Under the pieces are notes generated by a model, which searched no databases, was not told the DNA's origin, and worked only from the letters and a program-made list of their open reading frames with translations. The translations under genes were made by a program, and so were the position numbers. This document shows positions 25,429 to 34,625 of a stretch of 64,000 bases of DNA, piece after piece (within the stretch, counting starts at the first letter, position 1; each line of letters opens with the position of its first letter). The stretch lies in the NCBI RefSeq assembly GCF_900104345.1, contig NZ_FNJN01000003.1, forward strand, positions 124,001 to 188,000, read 5' to 3'. The DNA comes from Microbacterium testaceum StLB037. GTDB lineage: Bacteria; Actinomycetota; Actinomycetes; Actinomycetales; Microbacteriaceae.

Positions 25429-26193
25429 TCAGCCTCCCGGCGTGAGTTCCACCCAGCCGCCGCCGAACTTCGCCTGACGGTTGTCGCCCGACGAGGTGCC
25501 GGTGAGCCGGCGACGCACCCACGGTGCCACGTGCTCGCGGTAGTAGGCGGTGCCCTTCAGCCGCTCGGTCTCGGGGATCTCGCGCAGATGCCACCACTCG
25601 GCGGGCGGTGTGAGCCCGACCGACTCGATCACCCGGGCGGCGACGCGGTGGTGGCCGCGCGCGTTCATGTGCAGCCGGTCGACGGACCAGAACTCCCCGC
25701 CCGCCAGCTCGCGGTCGAACCAGTTGTAGGCGGTGAGCACGTCGGGGCGCGCTTCGAGACGCTTCTCGACGGCGTGCGACAGGCGGTCGCCGCGCGCCTC
25801 GATGAGCTTGCCGAGCGGGAGCCCCGCCGACGGGTTCGCCCCCGAGAGCACGATCAGACGCACCCCCTCTTCGTCGCACCGGCGCACGACGTGGTCGAAC
25901 AGGTCGACGATGCGGTCGATGCCCGTGCGCGGACGCAGCATGTCGTTGCCGCCGCCGTTGAACGACAGGTGCGTCGGCTTGAGCGCCAGCGCCGGCTCGA
26001 GTTGTTGAGCGACGATGGGCTCGATGAGCTTGCCGCGGATCGCGAGGTTCGCGTATTCGATGGGCTCCCCCGCGGCATCCGCCCATCCCTGTGCGGCCAG
26101 GTCGGCCCACCCTCGGACGGTGCCGTCGGGCAACTCATCGCCGACGCCTTCGGTGAACGAGTCGCCGATCGCGACGTAGCGGACGGATGCCAT
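25429..26193 (-). CDS. SGNH/GDSL hydrolase family esterase
   Basis: 254-residue SGNH hydrolase with block I GDSFTEG (about 9-15), block III GGGNDM and block V DRLHMN, giving the Ser-Asp-His triad and oxyanion Asn. No signal peptide, so an intracellular esterase or deacetylase is likely. The second and third codons (GCA TCC) form one copy of the dispersed GGATGCC word. The MFS gene lies 30 bases downstream on the same strand... reading towards lower coordinates this gene is last, so it may be co-transcribed with the MFS and LLM genes. Confidence 0.88.
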   Translation of the reverse strand: MASVRYVAIGDSFTEGVGDELPDGTVRGWADLAAQGWADAAGEPIEYANLAIRGKLIEPIVAQQLEPALALKPTHLSFNGGGNDMLRPRTGIDRIVDLFDHVVRRCDEEGVRLIVLSGANPSAGLPLGKLIEARGDRLSHAVEKRLEARPDVLTAYNWFDRELAGGEFWSVDRLHMNARGHHRVAARVIESVGLTPPAEWWHLREIPETERLKGTAYYREHVAPWVRRRLTGTSSGDNRQAKFGGGWVELTPGG

Positions 26194-26223
26194 GACACGA
26201 GCCTACGCGGGCGCGCAGAGGGG

Positions 26224-27558
26224 CTAGGTCAGGGATCTCCCGCGCTGCTCGCGCAGGAACAGTGCCGCGACCACGGCCACGGCGAAGAACGCCGCGAACA
26301 CCACGAACAGCAGCGGCGCTCCCCCGACGCCGAGCAGCGGCGGCACGGCGAGGGGCGCCAGGATCGAGGCGATGCGTCCGACGCCCGCGGCCCAGCCCGA
26401 CCCCGTCGCGCGCAGCGCGGTCGGGTAGGTCTCGGGGGTCGCGGCGTACAGGGCGCCCCACGCGCCGAGATTGAAGAACGACAGGGCCATGCCGGCGGCG
26501 ATGACCGCCACCTCTCCGGTCGCCGTACCGAACAGCACCGCGGCGACGGCGGAACCGGCGAGGAAGGTCGCGAGGGTCGCGCGCCGGCCCCAGGCCTCGA
26601 TGAGCCACGCGGCGACGGCGTACCCGGGCAGTTGCGCGAGCGTGATGATGAGCGTGAAACCGAACGAGCGCACGAGGTCGTAGCCCTGCGCGACGAGGAT
26701 GGTCGGAATCCAGATGAACGCCCCGTAGTACGAGAAGTTCAGGCAGAACCACAGCACCCACAGGCTCGCCGTGCGCGCCCGCAGTGCCGGTGCCCACAGG
26801 GCCCGGACCCGGGGACGGTCGGCGGGAGCGGATGCCGAGACTCCCTCCGTCGACGCTTCGAGCGCGATCCGACCGGCTGCGGCCTCGAGATCGCGCACGA
26901 TGACGATCGCCTCGGCGTTGCGGCCGCGAGACGCCAGCCACCGCGGCGACTCGGGAAGACCCCACCGCACGATGAGCGCGTAGACGGCGGGAATGGCGCC
27001 GAGGGCGAAGGCCCATCGCCAGCCATCGGCGGACGACGGCACCACGAGGTAGCCGATGAGCGCCGCGGCCGTCCATCCGACGGCCCAGAACGCCTCGAGG
27101 AACACGATGAGTCGACCCCGCATGCGGGCGGGCGCGAACTCGCTGACGTAGGTCGATGCCACCGGCAACTCCGCCCCGAGCCCGAGACCCACGACGAAGC
27201 GCAGGACGAGCAGGGCTGCGAGACCACCCACCAGCGCGCTCGCCCCGGTGGCCACGCCGTACACCAGCAGCGTCAGCGCGAAGACGTGACGGCGCCCGAA
27301 CCGGTCGGCCAGCAGCCCGCCCACGCTCGCTCCGATCGCCATACCGGCGAAGCCCGCCGACGCGATCCACGACGCCTCGGTCGGCGCCAGCTGCCACTGC
27401 ACGCTGAGAGCGGCGATGACGAACGAGATGAGGCCGACGTCCATGGCATCCAGAGCCCACCCCAGGCCCGATCCGCCGAGGATCCGCCCGTGGCGGCGGG
27501 TGAACGGCAGAGCGTCGAGGCGTTCGGACACCCGGATGGTGTCGGTGGTCGTGGTCAC
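26224..27558 (-). CDS. MFS transporter (metabolite:H+ symporter / SV2-like type)
   Basis: 444-residue, 12-helix major facilitator. After an N-terminal RRHGRILGGSGLGWALDAMD (the aspartates typical of metabolite:proton symporters) come the loop 2-3 motif GGLLADRFGRRHV and the ELPVASTYVSEFAPARMRGR segment before helix 5. The substrate is probably an aromatic or dicarboxylic acid or sugar acid by family, but not decidable. GTG 27558 overlaps the stop of the LLM flavoprotein gene (GTGA), so the two are co-translated. Confidence 0.88.
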   Translation of the reverse strand: MTTTTDTIRVSERLDALPFTRRHGRILGGSGLGWALDAMDVGLISFVIAALSVQWQLAPTEASWIASAGFAGMAIGASVGGLLADRFGRRHVFALTLLVYGVATGASALVGGLAALLVLRFVVGLGLGAELPVASTYVSEFAPARMRGRLIVFLEAFWAVGWTAAALIGYLVVPSSADGWRWAFALGAIPAVYALIVRWGLPESPRWLASRGRNAEAIVIVRDLEAAAGRIALEASTEGVSASAPADRPRVRALWAPALRARTASLWVLWFCLNFSYYGAFIWIPTILVAQGYDLVRSFGFTLIITLAQLPGYAVAAWLIEAWGRRATLATFLAGSAVAAVLFGTATGEVAVIAAGMALSFFNLGAWGALYAATPETYPTALRATGSGWAAGVGRIASILAPLAVPPLLGVGGAPLLFVVFAAFFAVAVVAALFLREQRGRSLT

Positions 27559-28625
27559 CGGATGCCGGGAGCGTCGACCGGCGTGGAGGTTTCGGCGAGC
27601 ATCTCCTCGACGAGGGGGCACACGCGCGTGCCGTACAGCTCGATGCTCGACATCAAGCGGTCGTGCGAGATCGACCCGCTCGCGATCTTCATCTGGAAGC
27701 GGGAGTTGCCCAGCGCCCGCACGGTCGCGGCGATCTTCCGGGCGACCGTCTCGGGCGAGCCGACGTACATCGAGCCCTCGGGTCCGACATCGTGCTGGAA
27801 CCGCATGCGGTTGTACTCGGGCCAGCCGCGCTCGCGTCCGATCGTGTTGTTCAGCTCGGCGACGCCCTCGAACGCCTCGTCCCAGGCCTGCTCGTCGGTC
27901 TCGGCGACGTGGCCGGGCGAGTGCACCGAGATGGGCATCTGCGGCTTGCCGAGTTCCTGCAGCGACCGACGGTAGAGGTCGGCGTGCGGGCGGAACCGAG
28001 CGGCGGACCCGCCGATGATCGCGAGGACCAGACCGTAGCCGTAGCGGGCCGTGCGCACCACCGACTCGGGAGAACCGCCGACCCCGACCCAGGCGGTCAG
28101 GCCTGTCTCGGTCTTGGGGTACACATTGGCATTTTGCAGCGCGGCGCGCGTGCGGCCCGACCAGGTGACGGGCTTCTCGGTGAGCAGGTGCGAGAACAGC
28201 TCGAGCTTCTCCTCGAACAGCTGCTCGTAGTCGGCGAGGTCGTAGCCGAACAGCGGGAACGACTCGATGAACGACCCGCGCCCGAGGATGACCTCGGCGC
28301 GGCCGTTCGAGACGGCATCCAGCGTCGCGAAACGCTCGTACACGCGCACCGGGTCGTCGCTCGACAGGACGGTCACCGCGGTTCCGAGGTGGATGTTGTT
28401 CGTGCGGGCGGCCGCGGCGGCCAGCACGATCTCGGGGCTGGTGACGGCGAAGTCCTTGCGGTGGTGCTCCCCCACTCCGAAGAACGACAGGCCCACCTGG
28501 TCGGCGAGCACCGCCTGGTCGACGACGTTGCGGATGGTCTGCGCGTCCGACAGCAGCGACCCGTCGGGGCCGCGCGAGATGTCTCCGAAGGTGTCGAGTC
28601 CGAGCTCGAGGGGGCGGGCGTCCAT
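27555..28625 (-). CDS. LLM class flavin-dependent oxidoreductase
   Basis: Bacterial luciferase-like (F420- or FMN-using) TIM-barrel protein of 356 residues, with FGVGEHHRKDF near strand 3, HLGTAVTVLSSDDPVRVYERFATLDAVSNGRAE in the core and GSPESVVRTARYG late in the barrel. Members desaturate, hydroxylate or reduce small molecules. ATG 28625 has an AAGGAG site. Coupling to a transporter suggests uptake and oxidation of one compound, but the compound is unknown. Confidence 0.88.
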   Translation of the reverse strand: MDARPLELGLDTFGDISRGPDGSLLSDAQTIRNVVDQAVLADQVGLSFFGVGEHHRKDFAVTSPEIVLAAAAARTNNIHLGTAVTVLSSDDPVRVYERFATLDAVSNGRAEVILGRGSFIESFPLFGYDLADYEQLFEEKLELFSHLLTEKPVTWSGRTRAALQNANVYPKTETGLTAWVGVGGSPESVVRTARYGYGLVLAIIGGSAARFRPHADLYRRSLQELGKPQMPISVHSPGHVAETDEQAWDEAFEGVAELNNTIGRERGWPEYNRMRFQHDVGPEGSMYVGSPETVARKIAATVRALGNSRFQMKIASGSISHDRLMSSIELYGTRVCPLVEEMLAETSTPVDAPGIR

Positions 28626-28687
28626 GGGATCTCCTTGCATTCGGATGAATGAACTTTACGCGACGGCGGAGTATTCCCCCGCATCGC

Positions 28688-28717
28688 CGAGGGGCGCCGC
28701 CGAAGCGACGCCCCTCG
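28688..28717 (-). terminator. Hairpin terminator after the DUF885 gene
   Basis: Nine-base arms CGAGGGGCG and CGCCCCTCG pair perfectly around a 12-base loop, seven bases beyond the DUF885 stop codon on the - strand. Confidence 0.65.
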
Positions 28718-28723
28718 GGGAGA

Positions 28724-30400
28724 TCAGGCGGAGGCCAGAGCCGCGCGCAGCGTGTCGAGACCCACGCCGCCGATGTCGAGCGCCCGCGTGTGGAACTGCT
28801 TCATCGAGAAGTCGGGGCCGCGGCGCTGCTGCTCCTCGTCGCGCACCTGCTCCCAGATGCGCTGGCCCACCTTGTACGACGGGGCCTGTCCCGGCCAGCC
28901 GAGGTAGCGGTTGACCTCGAAGCGCACGAACTCCTCGCTCATGTTGACGTTCTTCAGCATGAACGCGAGCGCGTAGTCGTGGTCCCACGTGCCGGTGCCG
29001 TCGAGGCGGGGCTTCTGCAGGTGCACGCCGATGTCGAGCACCACGCGAGCGGCGCGCATGCGCTGACCGTCGAGCATACCCAGGCGGTCGGCCGGGTCGT
29101 CGAGGTAGCCGAGCTGCTCCATCAGGCGCTCGGCGTACAGTGCCCAGCCCTCGGCGTGCCCGCTCGTGCCGGCCAGCAGGCGGCGCCACGAGTTGAGCTC
29201 GGCGCGGTTGTGCACGGCCTGGGCGATCTGCAGGTGGTGGCCCGGAACGCCCTCGTGGTAGACCGTGGTCAGCTCGCGCCAGGTGTCGAAGGTGTCGACG
29301 CCCTCGGGCACCGACCACCACATGCGGCCGGGGCGCGAGAAGTCGTCGGTGGGGCCGGTGTAATAGATGCCGCCCTCGTTCGTCGGGGCGATCATGCATT
29401 CGAGGTGGCGGATCGGCTCGGCGATGTCGAAGTGCGTGCGGCCGAGCTCTTCGACGGCCTTGTCGCTCGTGCGCTGCATCCACTCCTGCAGGGCCTTGGT
29501 GCCGCGGAGCTTGCGCGACTCGTCCCTCTCGAGGAACGCCACGGCCTCTTCGACCGTGGAGCCCGGCAGGATCTCGTTCGCGATGGCCTCCTGCTCGGCG
29601 ACCATGCGGGCGAGTTCTTCGACACCCCACTCGTACGTCTCGTCGAGGTCGACCTCGGCGCCGAGGAAGTGCCGCGACTGCAGGGCGTACACCTCGCGGC
29701 CGACCGCGTCGACCTCGCCCGCTGCCGGTGCGAGCTCCTTCGACAGGAACGACGCCAGACCGTCGTAGGCGACCCGTGCCGCGTTGGAGTTCTCGGCGAG
29801 GTCCCGGGCGAGCGAGGCGGGGAGCTGCCCCTCCTCGGGGGCGGCGTCTCCGACGAACTCGGCGAAGAAGCCCGTGTCGGAGGTGTAGCGCGCGATCTGC
29901 GTCACGACCTCGCTCACCTGACGGCGCGCGGGCACCACCCCCTCGGCGATGCCCTGGCGCAACGTCGCGACGTACCCGTCGATGGCAGCAGGTAGGGCCT
30001 TCATGCGGTCGGAGATCGTGGACCAGTCGTCGACCGTCGCGGTGGGCATGAGGTCGAACGTCGAGCGGATGTCCTGCGCGGGAGACGCGATGACGTTCAG
30101 GTCGCGCAGGTTCGTCTTCGCCTCGTGCTGCTCGATCTTGAGGTCGAGCTCGCGCACCAGGTCCATCTTGGTGACGGTGTCGATCGCGTCGGTCGCTTCG
30201 GCCGCCTCGAGTGCGGACTTCGTCGAGCGCGCCTCCGACACGAGGGCGTCGGCGCCCTCGGGGCCGTAGTCGCCGAAGCGCCCGTTGTGCTCGAAACGGC
30301 CGATGTAGGTCGCGAGCGTCGGGTCCTTCTCCGCCAGGGTGTCGACCCACGCGTCCGCGATCGTGTCGATCGGCGTGGGGGTGCGTTGTGCCTCAGTCAT
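28724..30400 (-). CDS. DUF885 family metallopeptidase (carboxypeptidase-like)
   Basis: 558-residue, almost entirely helical protein with the zinc-binding HEGVPGHH motif (HExxxGHH type) about two thirds along, the mark of DUF885 proteins related to gluzincin dipeptidyl carboxypeptidases. No signal peptide is present. The start ATG 30400 is the only candidate before the conserved IDTIADAWVDTLAEKDPTLATY region. It is transcribed alone, ending at a hairpin. Confidence 0.88.
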   Translation of the reverse strand: MTEAQRTPTPIDTIADAWVDTLAEKDPTLATYIGRFEHNGRFGDYGPEGADALVSEARSTKSALEAAEATDAIDTVTKMDLVRELDLKIEQHEAKTNLRDLNVIASPAQDIRSTFDLMPTATVDDWSTISDRMKALPAAIDGYVATLRQGIAEGVVPARRQVSEVVTQIARYTSDTGFFAEFVGDAAPEEGQLPASLARDLAENSNAARVAYDGLASFLSKELAPAAGEVDAVGREVYALQSRHFLGAEVDLDETYEWGVEELARMVAEQEAIANEILPGSTVEEAVAFLERDESRKLRGTKALQEWMQRTSDKAVEELGRTHFDIAEPIRHLECMIAPTNEGGIYYTGPTDDFSRPGRMWWSVPEGVDTFDTWRELTTVYHEGVPGHHLQIAQAVHNRAELNSWRRLLAGTSGHAEGWALYAERLMEQLGYLDDPADRLGMLDGQRMRAARVVLDIGVHLQKPRLDGTGTWDHDYALAFMLKNVNMSEEFVRFEVNRYLGWPGQAPSYKVGQRIWEQVRDEEQQRRGPDFSMKQFHTRALDIGGVGLDTLRAALASA

Positions 30401-30449
30401 CCTCCGAGCCTAGGGAAGGCGCGGCGCCCGCGCACGCCCCCCTTCGGGT

Positions 30450-30528
30450 GGTTCGGGATGCCGTGCCCCGGCGCGACTGTGAGCAACCATGACCCGCGGC
30501 ATCGGCGGTTCGGGATGCCGCGCCCCGG
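30450..30528. repeat. Two near-identical 22-base direct repeats carrying GGATGCCG
   Basis: GGTTCGGGATGCCGTGCCCC at 30450 onward and the same sequence with one T-to-C change at 30507 onward, 57 bases apart, in the 158-base gap between the DUF885 gene and polA (both -). Each unit contains the dispersed GGATGCC word and can pair partly with itself (CGGG/CCCG). Confidence 0.7.
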
Positions 30529-30558
30529 GCTTCGTGTCGGGGCGCGGCGACGCGGGTG

Positions 30559-33195
30559 CTAGTGCCCGGCCTCGTCCCAGTCGCCGCCGCGGCCGATCTG
30601 CACGTCGAGCGGAACCGAGAGGTCGGCGGCGTCGGCCATGCGCGCGCGCACGATCTTCTCGACGTCATCCCACTCCCCTGCCGCGACCTCGACGACGAGC
30701 TCATCGTGGATCTGCAGCAGCACGCGCGAGCGCAGCTCGGCGTCGGCGAGATCGCGCTGGATGTGGAACAGTGCGACCTTCATGATGTCGGCGGCGCTGC
30801 CCTGAATCGGCGCGTTGAGGGCGGCGCGCTCGGCGTTCTCGCGCAGCACGCGGTTCATGCTCGTGAGGTCGGGGAACGGCCGGCGCCGACCGAAGATCGT
30901 CTCGGTGTAGCCGTCCTGGCGGGCCTGCTCGACCGAGCCGCGCAGGTAGTCGCGCACCGCGCCGAAGCGGGCGAAGTACTCGAGCATGAGCTTCTTGGCC
31001 TCGGACTGCTCGATGCGCAACTGCTTCGACAGGCCGAACGCCGACAGGCCGTAGACCAGGCCGTACGACATCGCCTTGACCTTTGTGCGCATGGCCGGGG
31101 TGACCTCGGCGGGCTCGACGCCGAAGACGCGTGCGCCGACGAAGCGGTGCAGGTCTTCACCCGAGTTGAAGGCCTCGATGAGCCCGGGGTCGCCCGACAG
31201 GTGCGCCATGATGCGCATCTCGATCTGCGAGTAGTCGGCGGTCAGGAGCGTCTCGTAGCCCTCGCCCACCACGAACGCCGCGCGGATGCGACGGCTCTCT
31301 TCGGTGCGGATGGGGATGTTCTGCAGGTTCGGGTCGGTGCTCGACAGACGCCCCGTCTGGCTGCCGGTCTGCACGTAGGTGGTGTGGATGCGACCGTCGG
31401 CACCCGTGGCCGTGTCGAGCGCGTCGATGATCTGCTTCAGCTTCGTGGCCTCGCGGTGGCGCAGCAGCAGGTCGAGGAACGGGTGATCGGCACTCTCTTG
31501 CAGGTCGGCGAGGGCCGCGGCATCCGTCGTGTATCCGCTCTTGGTCTTGCGGGTCTTCGGCAGCTGCAGCTCGTCGAACAGGACCTCCTGCAGCTGCTTG
31601 GGCGAACCGAGATTCACCTCGTGTCCGATCGCGGCGTAGGCGTCGCGGGCGAGGGCGTCGGCGCGGGCCCCGAGCTCGGCCGAGAAGCTCGAGAGCTTCT
31701 CGTGCGACACCGCGACACCCGCGAGCTCCATGTCGGCCAGGGCGGTGAGGGTCGGCAGCTCGATGTCGTCGAGCACGCTCGCGACCGACTCGGGCATATC
31801 GGCGCGCTGCGCCTCGGCGACGCGGCGCGTGAACCACGACAGCTGGCTCGGGGTCGCGCCCTCGGTCTCGGGAACCAACTGGGTCGGATCGGCGACCGGC
31901 AGCTTCTCGTCGAGCATGCGCTCCACGAGATCGCCGAGCGTCTTGTCGGGGAAGCTCGGGCGCACGAGCCACCCGGCGAGGATCACGTCGAACGCCACGC
32001 CGCCGACGGCCACACCCTCGCGAGCGAGCGCCTTGATCTGCGGCTTCGCATCGGCGAAGACCTTGGGAGCGTCGGATGCCAGCCACTCGGCCAGCGCGTC
32101 GCGCACCGCCGACGACCACTCGGCCTCGACCGCGGCGTCGCCCGAGGCGAGTCCGATCGCGGTGGGCGCGCCGCCGGCCAGTGTGACGGTGACCCCGACC
32201 TCGCCGGTTGCTGCGGCCGTCCATGCGGCGAGGGCCGTGGCGTCGAGCCGCGAGGGTGTCGGAGCGGTCGCGGTGGGGCGCTGCTCTTCGACGATGCCCG
32301 CGTCACCGCCGAGGGCGTCGAAAACGCGCGGCAGCAGGGTGCGGAACTCCAGGCGCGCGAAGATGTCGCGAACCGCTTGCGCATCGAGCGGGTGCATCTT
32401 GAGGTCGCCGGGGCCGACGGGCAGTTTGACGTCGCGCAGCAGGCGGTTGAGTGCGCGGTTGCGGCGCACGCCGTCGATGTGCTCGCGGAGGTTGCCGCCC
32501 ACCACGCCGGTGATCTTGTCGGCGTTGTCGAGCAGCGCATCGAGGGAGCCCCACTGGGTGAGCCACTTGACCGCGGTCTTCTCTCCCACCTTCGGCACGC
32601 CGGGCAGGTTGTCGCTGGTCTCGCCCACGAGAGCGGCGATCTCGGGATACTGCGCGGGCGGCAGGCCGTACTTCTCGATCACGGCTGCGGTGTCGTAGCG
32701 CTTGAGCTGCGAGACGCCCTGGACGTTCGGGTAGAGCAGCGTGACGTCATCGGTGACGAGCTGGATGGTGTCGCGATCTCCCGAGCAGACGAGCACCTCG
32801 AAGCCCTGCTGCTCGCCCTGCGTCGCGAGCGTGGCGAGGATGTCGTCGGCCTCGAAGTCCTCTTTCGCCAGCACCGGTACGCCCATCGCGCGCAGGCAGT
32901 CCTGCAGCAGCGGAATCTGCCCCTTGAACTCGGCGGGCGACTCGCTGCGGTTGGCCTTGTACTCGGCGTACTCGCGGGTCCGGAACGACTGCCGCGAGGT
33001 GTCGAACGCCACGGCGAGATGCGTGGGTTTCTCGGCCTTCACGAGGTTCACGAACATCGACAGGAACCCGTAGATGCCGTTGGTGTGCTGGCCGTCCTTG
33101 GTCGAGAAGTTGTCGACCGGCAGGGCGTAGAACGCCCGATACGCCAGCGAATGGCCGTCGACGACGAGGAGAGTAGGCTTTTCGGCATCCGTCAC
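30559..33195 (-). CDS. polA: DNA polymerase I
   Basis: 878-residue family A polymerase for gap filling and Okazaki-fragment processing. Residues 1-290 are the 5'-3' exonuclease (LLVVDGHSLAYRAF..), the middle domain lacks the DxE and other acidic residues of a working 3'-5' exonuclease (GVTVTLAGG in the first motif), and the polymerase motifs are intact: motif A TADYSQIEMRIMAH, motif B KAMSYGLVYGLSAFG, motif C QIHDELVVEV. Loss of proofreading is usual in actinobacteria. GTG 33195 is chosen because VTDAEKPTLLVVDGHS is the family N-terminus; the frame upstream is noncoding and overlaps the + thioesterase gene. Confidence 0.95.
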   Translation of the reverse strand: MTDAEKPTLLVVDGHSLAYRAFYALPVDNFSTKDGQHTNGIYGFLSMFVNLVKAEKPTHLAVAFDTSRQSFRTREYAEYKANRSESPAEFKGQIPLLQDCLRAMGVPVLAKEDFEADDILATLATQGEQQGFEVLVCSGDRDTIQLVTDDVTLLYPNVQGVSQLKRYDTAAVIEKYGLPPAQYPEIAALVGETSDNLPGVPKVGEKTAVKWLTQWGSLDALLDNADKITGVVGGNLREHIDGVRRNRALNRLLRDVKLPVGPGDLKMHPLDAQAVRDIFARLEFRTLLPRVFDALGGDAGIVEEQRPTATAPTPSRLDATALAAWTAAATGEVGVTVTLAGGAPTAIGLASGDAAVEAEWSSAVRDALAEWLASDAPKVFADAKPQIKALAREGVAVGGVAFDVILAGWLVRPSFPDKTLGDLVERMLDEKLPVADPTQLVPETEGATPSQLSWFTRRVAEAQRADMPESVASVLDDIELPTLTALADMELAGVAVSHEKLSSFSAELGARADALARDAYAAIGHEVNLGSPKQLQEVLFDELQLPKTRKTKSGYTTDAAALADLQESADHPFLDLLLRHREATKLKQIIDALDTATGADGRIHTTYVQTGSQTGRLSSTDPNLQNIPIRTEESRRIRAAFVVGEGYETLLTADYSQIEMRIMAHLSGDPGLIEAFNSGEDLHRFVGARVFGVEPAEVTPAMRTKVKAMSYGLVYGLSAFGLSKQLRIEQSEAKKLMLEYFARFGAVRDYLRGSVEQARQDGYTETIFGRRRPFPDLTSMNRVLRENAERAALNAPIQGSAADIMKVALFHIQRDLADAELRSRVLLQIHDELVVEVAAGEWDDVEKIVRARMADAADLSVPLDVQIGRGGDWDEAGH

Positions 33196-33258
33196 CCCTC
33201 CAGCGTAACGAGAACCACGGACACTCCCCCGGCCCCGGCCCGATCGACGAAGGCGATG

Positions 33259-33690
33259 ATGACCTCCACGACTCCCGACACGTCCCCCGGCCTCGACTGG
33301 GCGAAGGAGCGCGGCATGGGCGCCCTCGCCGAGAAGATGGGCATCGAGTGGGTCGAGTTCTCGGTGGAGCGCAGCGTCGCGACCATGCCGGTCGAGGGCA
33401 ACACGCAGCCGGTCGGCCTGCTTCACGGCGGTGCGTACGTCGTCCTCGGCGAGTCGCTGGGCTCGATGGCGGCGAACCTTTACGCGGGGTCGGGCAAGCT
33501 CGCGGTCGGCATCGACATCAACGCCACGCACACCCGCTCGGCCACGTCGGGCATCGTTACGGGTGTGTGCACCCCGATCCACCTGGGCCGTTCGCTCACG
33601 GTGCACGAGATCGCGGTGTCCGACGAACAGGGTCGTCGGTGCTCGACCATCCGGATCACGAACATGATCAAGGACGTCCCCGGACGCTGA
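33259..33690 (+). CDS. PaaI family hotdog-fold thioesterase
   Basis: 143-residue hotdog protein with the family signature VGLLHGGAYVVLGESLGSMAANL (catalytic Gly/Asp-type helix, about 55-78) and a HTRSATSGIVTG strand. It hydrolyses acyl- or aryl-CoA thioesters, as a housekeeping salvage activity or in aromatic catabolism. Of two adjacent ATG codons (33256, 33259) the second is better spaced from AAGG. Divergent from polA over 63 bases; ends at a palindromic terminator shared with pdtaR. Confidence 0.88.
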   Translation: MTSTTPDTSPGLDWAKERGMGALAEKMGIEWVEFSVERSVATMPVEGNTQPVGLLHGGAYVVLGESLGSMAANLYAGSGKLAVGIDINATHTRSATSGIVTGVCTPIHLGRSLTVHEIAVSDEQGRRCSTIRITNMIKDVPGR

Positions 33691-33715
33691 CCGCCCCGAA
33701 TCTCACGGCGGAAAC

Positions 33716-33750
33716 GAGAAATGGATGCCACCTCAGTGGCATCCATTCTC
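33716..33750. terminator. Bidirectional terminator built from GGATGCC/GGCATCC
   Basis: Arms GAGAAATGGATGCCAC and GTGGCATCCATTCTC pair with a single bulged A around a four-base loop, between the convergent thioesterase and pdtaR genes. Each arm contains one copy of the dispersed 8-mer, exactly as in the terminator at 10937-10964. Confidence 0.75.
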
Positions 33751-33763
33751 GAAGAGGTCTCGC

Positions 33764-34384
33764 TCAGCCCTTCTTGGGGGCCAGCTGCTCGATGATCGCC
33801 TTGGCGACGTCCTGCATGGTGAGGCGGCGGTCCATCGACGCCTTCTGGATCCAGCGGAAGGCCTCGGGCTCGCTCAGACCCATCTTCTCGTTGAGAAGGC
33901 CCTTGGCCCGGTCGACGAGCTTGCGGGTCTCGAAGCGCTCGACCATGTCGGCGACCTCGGCCTCGAGCGTGATGATCTGCTCGTAGCGGGCGAGGGCGAT
34001 CTCGATCGCGGGGAGCAGGTCGTTCGGGGTGAAGGGCTTGACCACGTACGCCAGAGCGCCGGCCTCGCTGGCCCGCTCGACGAGCTCCTTCTGGCTGAAG
34101 GCGGTGAGCAGCACGACCGGGGCGATGTGGTTCTTGCTGAGCTTCTCGGCGGCGCTGATACCGTCGAGCTGCGGCATCTTGACGTCCATGATCACCAGAT
34201 CGGGGCGCAGCTCTGTCGCGAGCTGGACGGCGGTCTCTCCGTCGCCGGCCTCGCCGACGACGTCGAAGCCGTTGTCGCGGAGGATCTCGACGATGTCGAG
34301 GCGGATGAGCGACTCGTCTTCCGCGACGACGACGCGTCGGGGAGCGGCCGGAGCGCTGGCCGGAACGGCTTCTTGATCAGTCAC
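33764..34384 (-). CDS. pdtaR: ANTAR-domain response regulator (PdtaR-like)
   Basis: 206-residue two-component regulator: receiver domain with the phosphorylated D67 in VIMDVKMP, acidic pair E22-D23 and switch residues LLTAF and KPF, then a C-terminal ANTAR RNA-binding domain (about 140-200, ETRKLVDRAKGLLNEKMGLSEPEAFRWIQKASM). Mycobacterial PdtaR (Rv1626), partner of PdtaS, has this layout and acts on nascent RNA as an antiterminator. The partner kinase is not in the window. GTG start; the gene sits between polA and tRNA-Leu/pyk, a neighbourhood also found in mycobacteria. Confidence 0.9.
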   Translation of the reverse strand: MTDQEAVPASAPAAPRRVVVAEDESLIRLDIVEILRDNGFDVVGEAGDGETAVQLATELRPDLVIMDVKMPQLDGISAAEKLSKNHIAPVVLLTAFSQKELVERASEAGALAYVVKPFTPNDLLPAIEIALARYEQIITLEAEVADMVERFETRKLVDRAKGLLNEKMGLSEPEAFRWIQKASMDRRLTMQDVAKAIIEQLAPKKG

Positions 34385-34455
34385 GGAACCATCCTAAGTC
34401 TGCGGGGGCCAGAAGCCCCGGATCGCAGCCCCCATCACTCGGGTGCTGTCACGGG

Positions 34456-34536
34456 TACCGGTGGTGGGACTCGAACCCACACGTCTTTCGACAGAGCATT
34501 TTGAGTGCCCCGCGTCTGCCATTCCGCCACACCGGC
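34456..34536 (-). tRNA. tRNA-Leu (anticodon CAA)
   Basis: On the - strand the acceptor arm GCCGGTG pairs with CACCGGT (first pair G-U), the anticodon loop CTCAAAA gives anticodon CAA, a long variable arm follows (TCGAAAGA) as in leucine tRNAs, and the T arm is GTGGG-TTCGAGT-CCCAC. The 3' CCA is not encoded. Ends are certain to one or two bases. Confidence 0.92.
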
Positions 34537-34587
34537 AGGTGTTGCCCTCCCAACTTACCGGCGGCGAGACCGGGGTGGGAACACGAA

Positions 34588-34617
34588 GACGCGCGCCGGG
34601 CGGACCCGGCGCGCGTC
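34588..34617 (-). terminator. Strong hairpin terminator after pyk
   Basis: Thirteen-base arms GACGCGCGCCGGG and CCCGGCGCGCGTC pair perfectly around CGGA, eight bases after the pyk stop codon. Confidence 0.75.
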
Positions 34618-34625
34618 ATCGAGGC

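Noticed and set aside
25531..27975. 814-codon + strand frame opposite SGNH and MFS genes
   Set aside because: Spans two clear - strand genes with complete motifs; composition is typical of an antisense frame.
30556..33255. N-terminal extension that would fuse the thioesterase frame through polA
   Set aside because: The + frame before 33256 is antisense to polA; only the part from ATG 33256/33259 is a hotdog protein.
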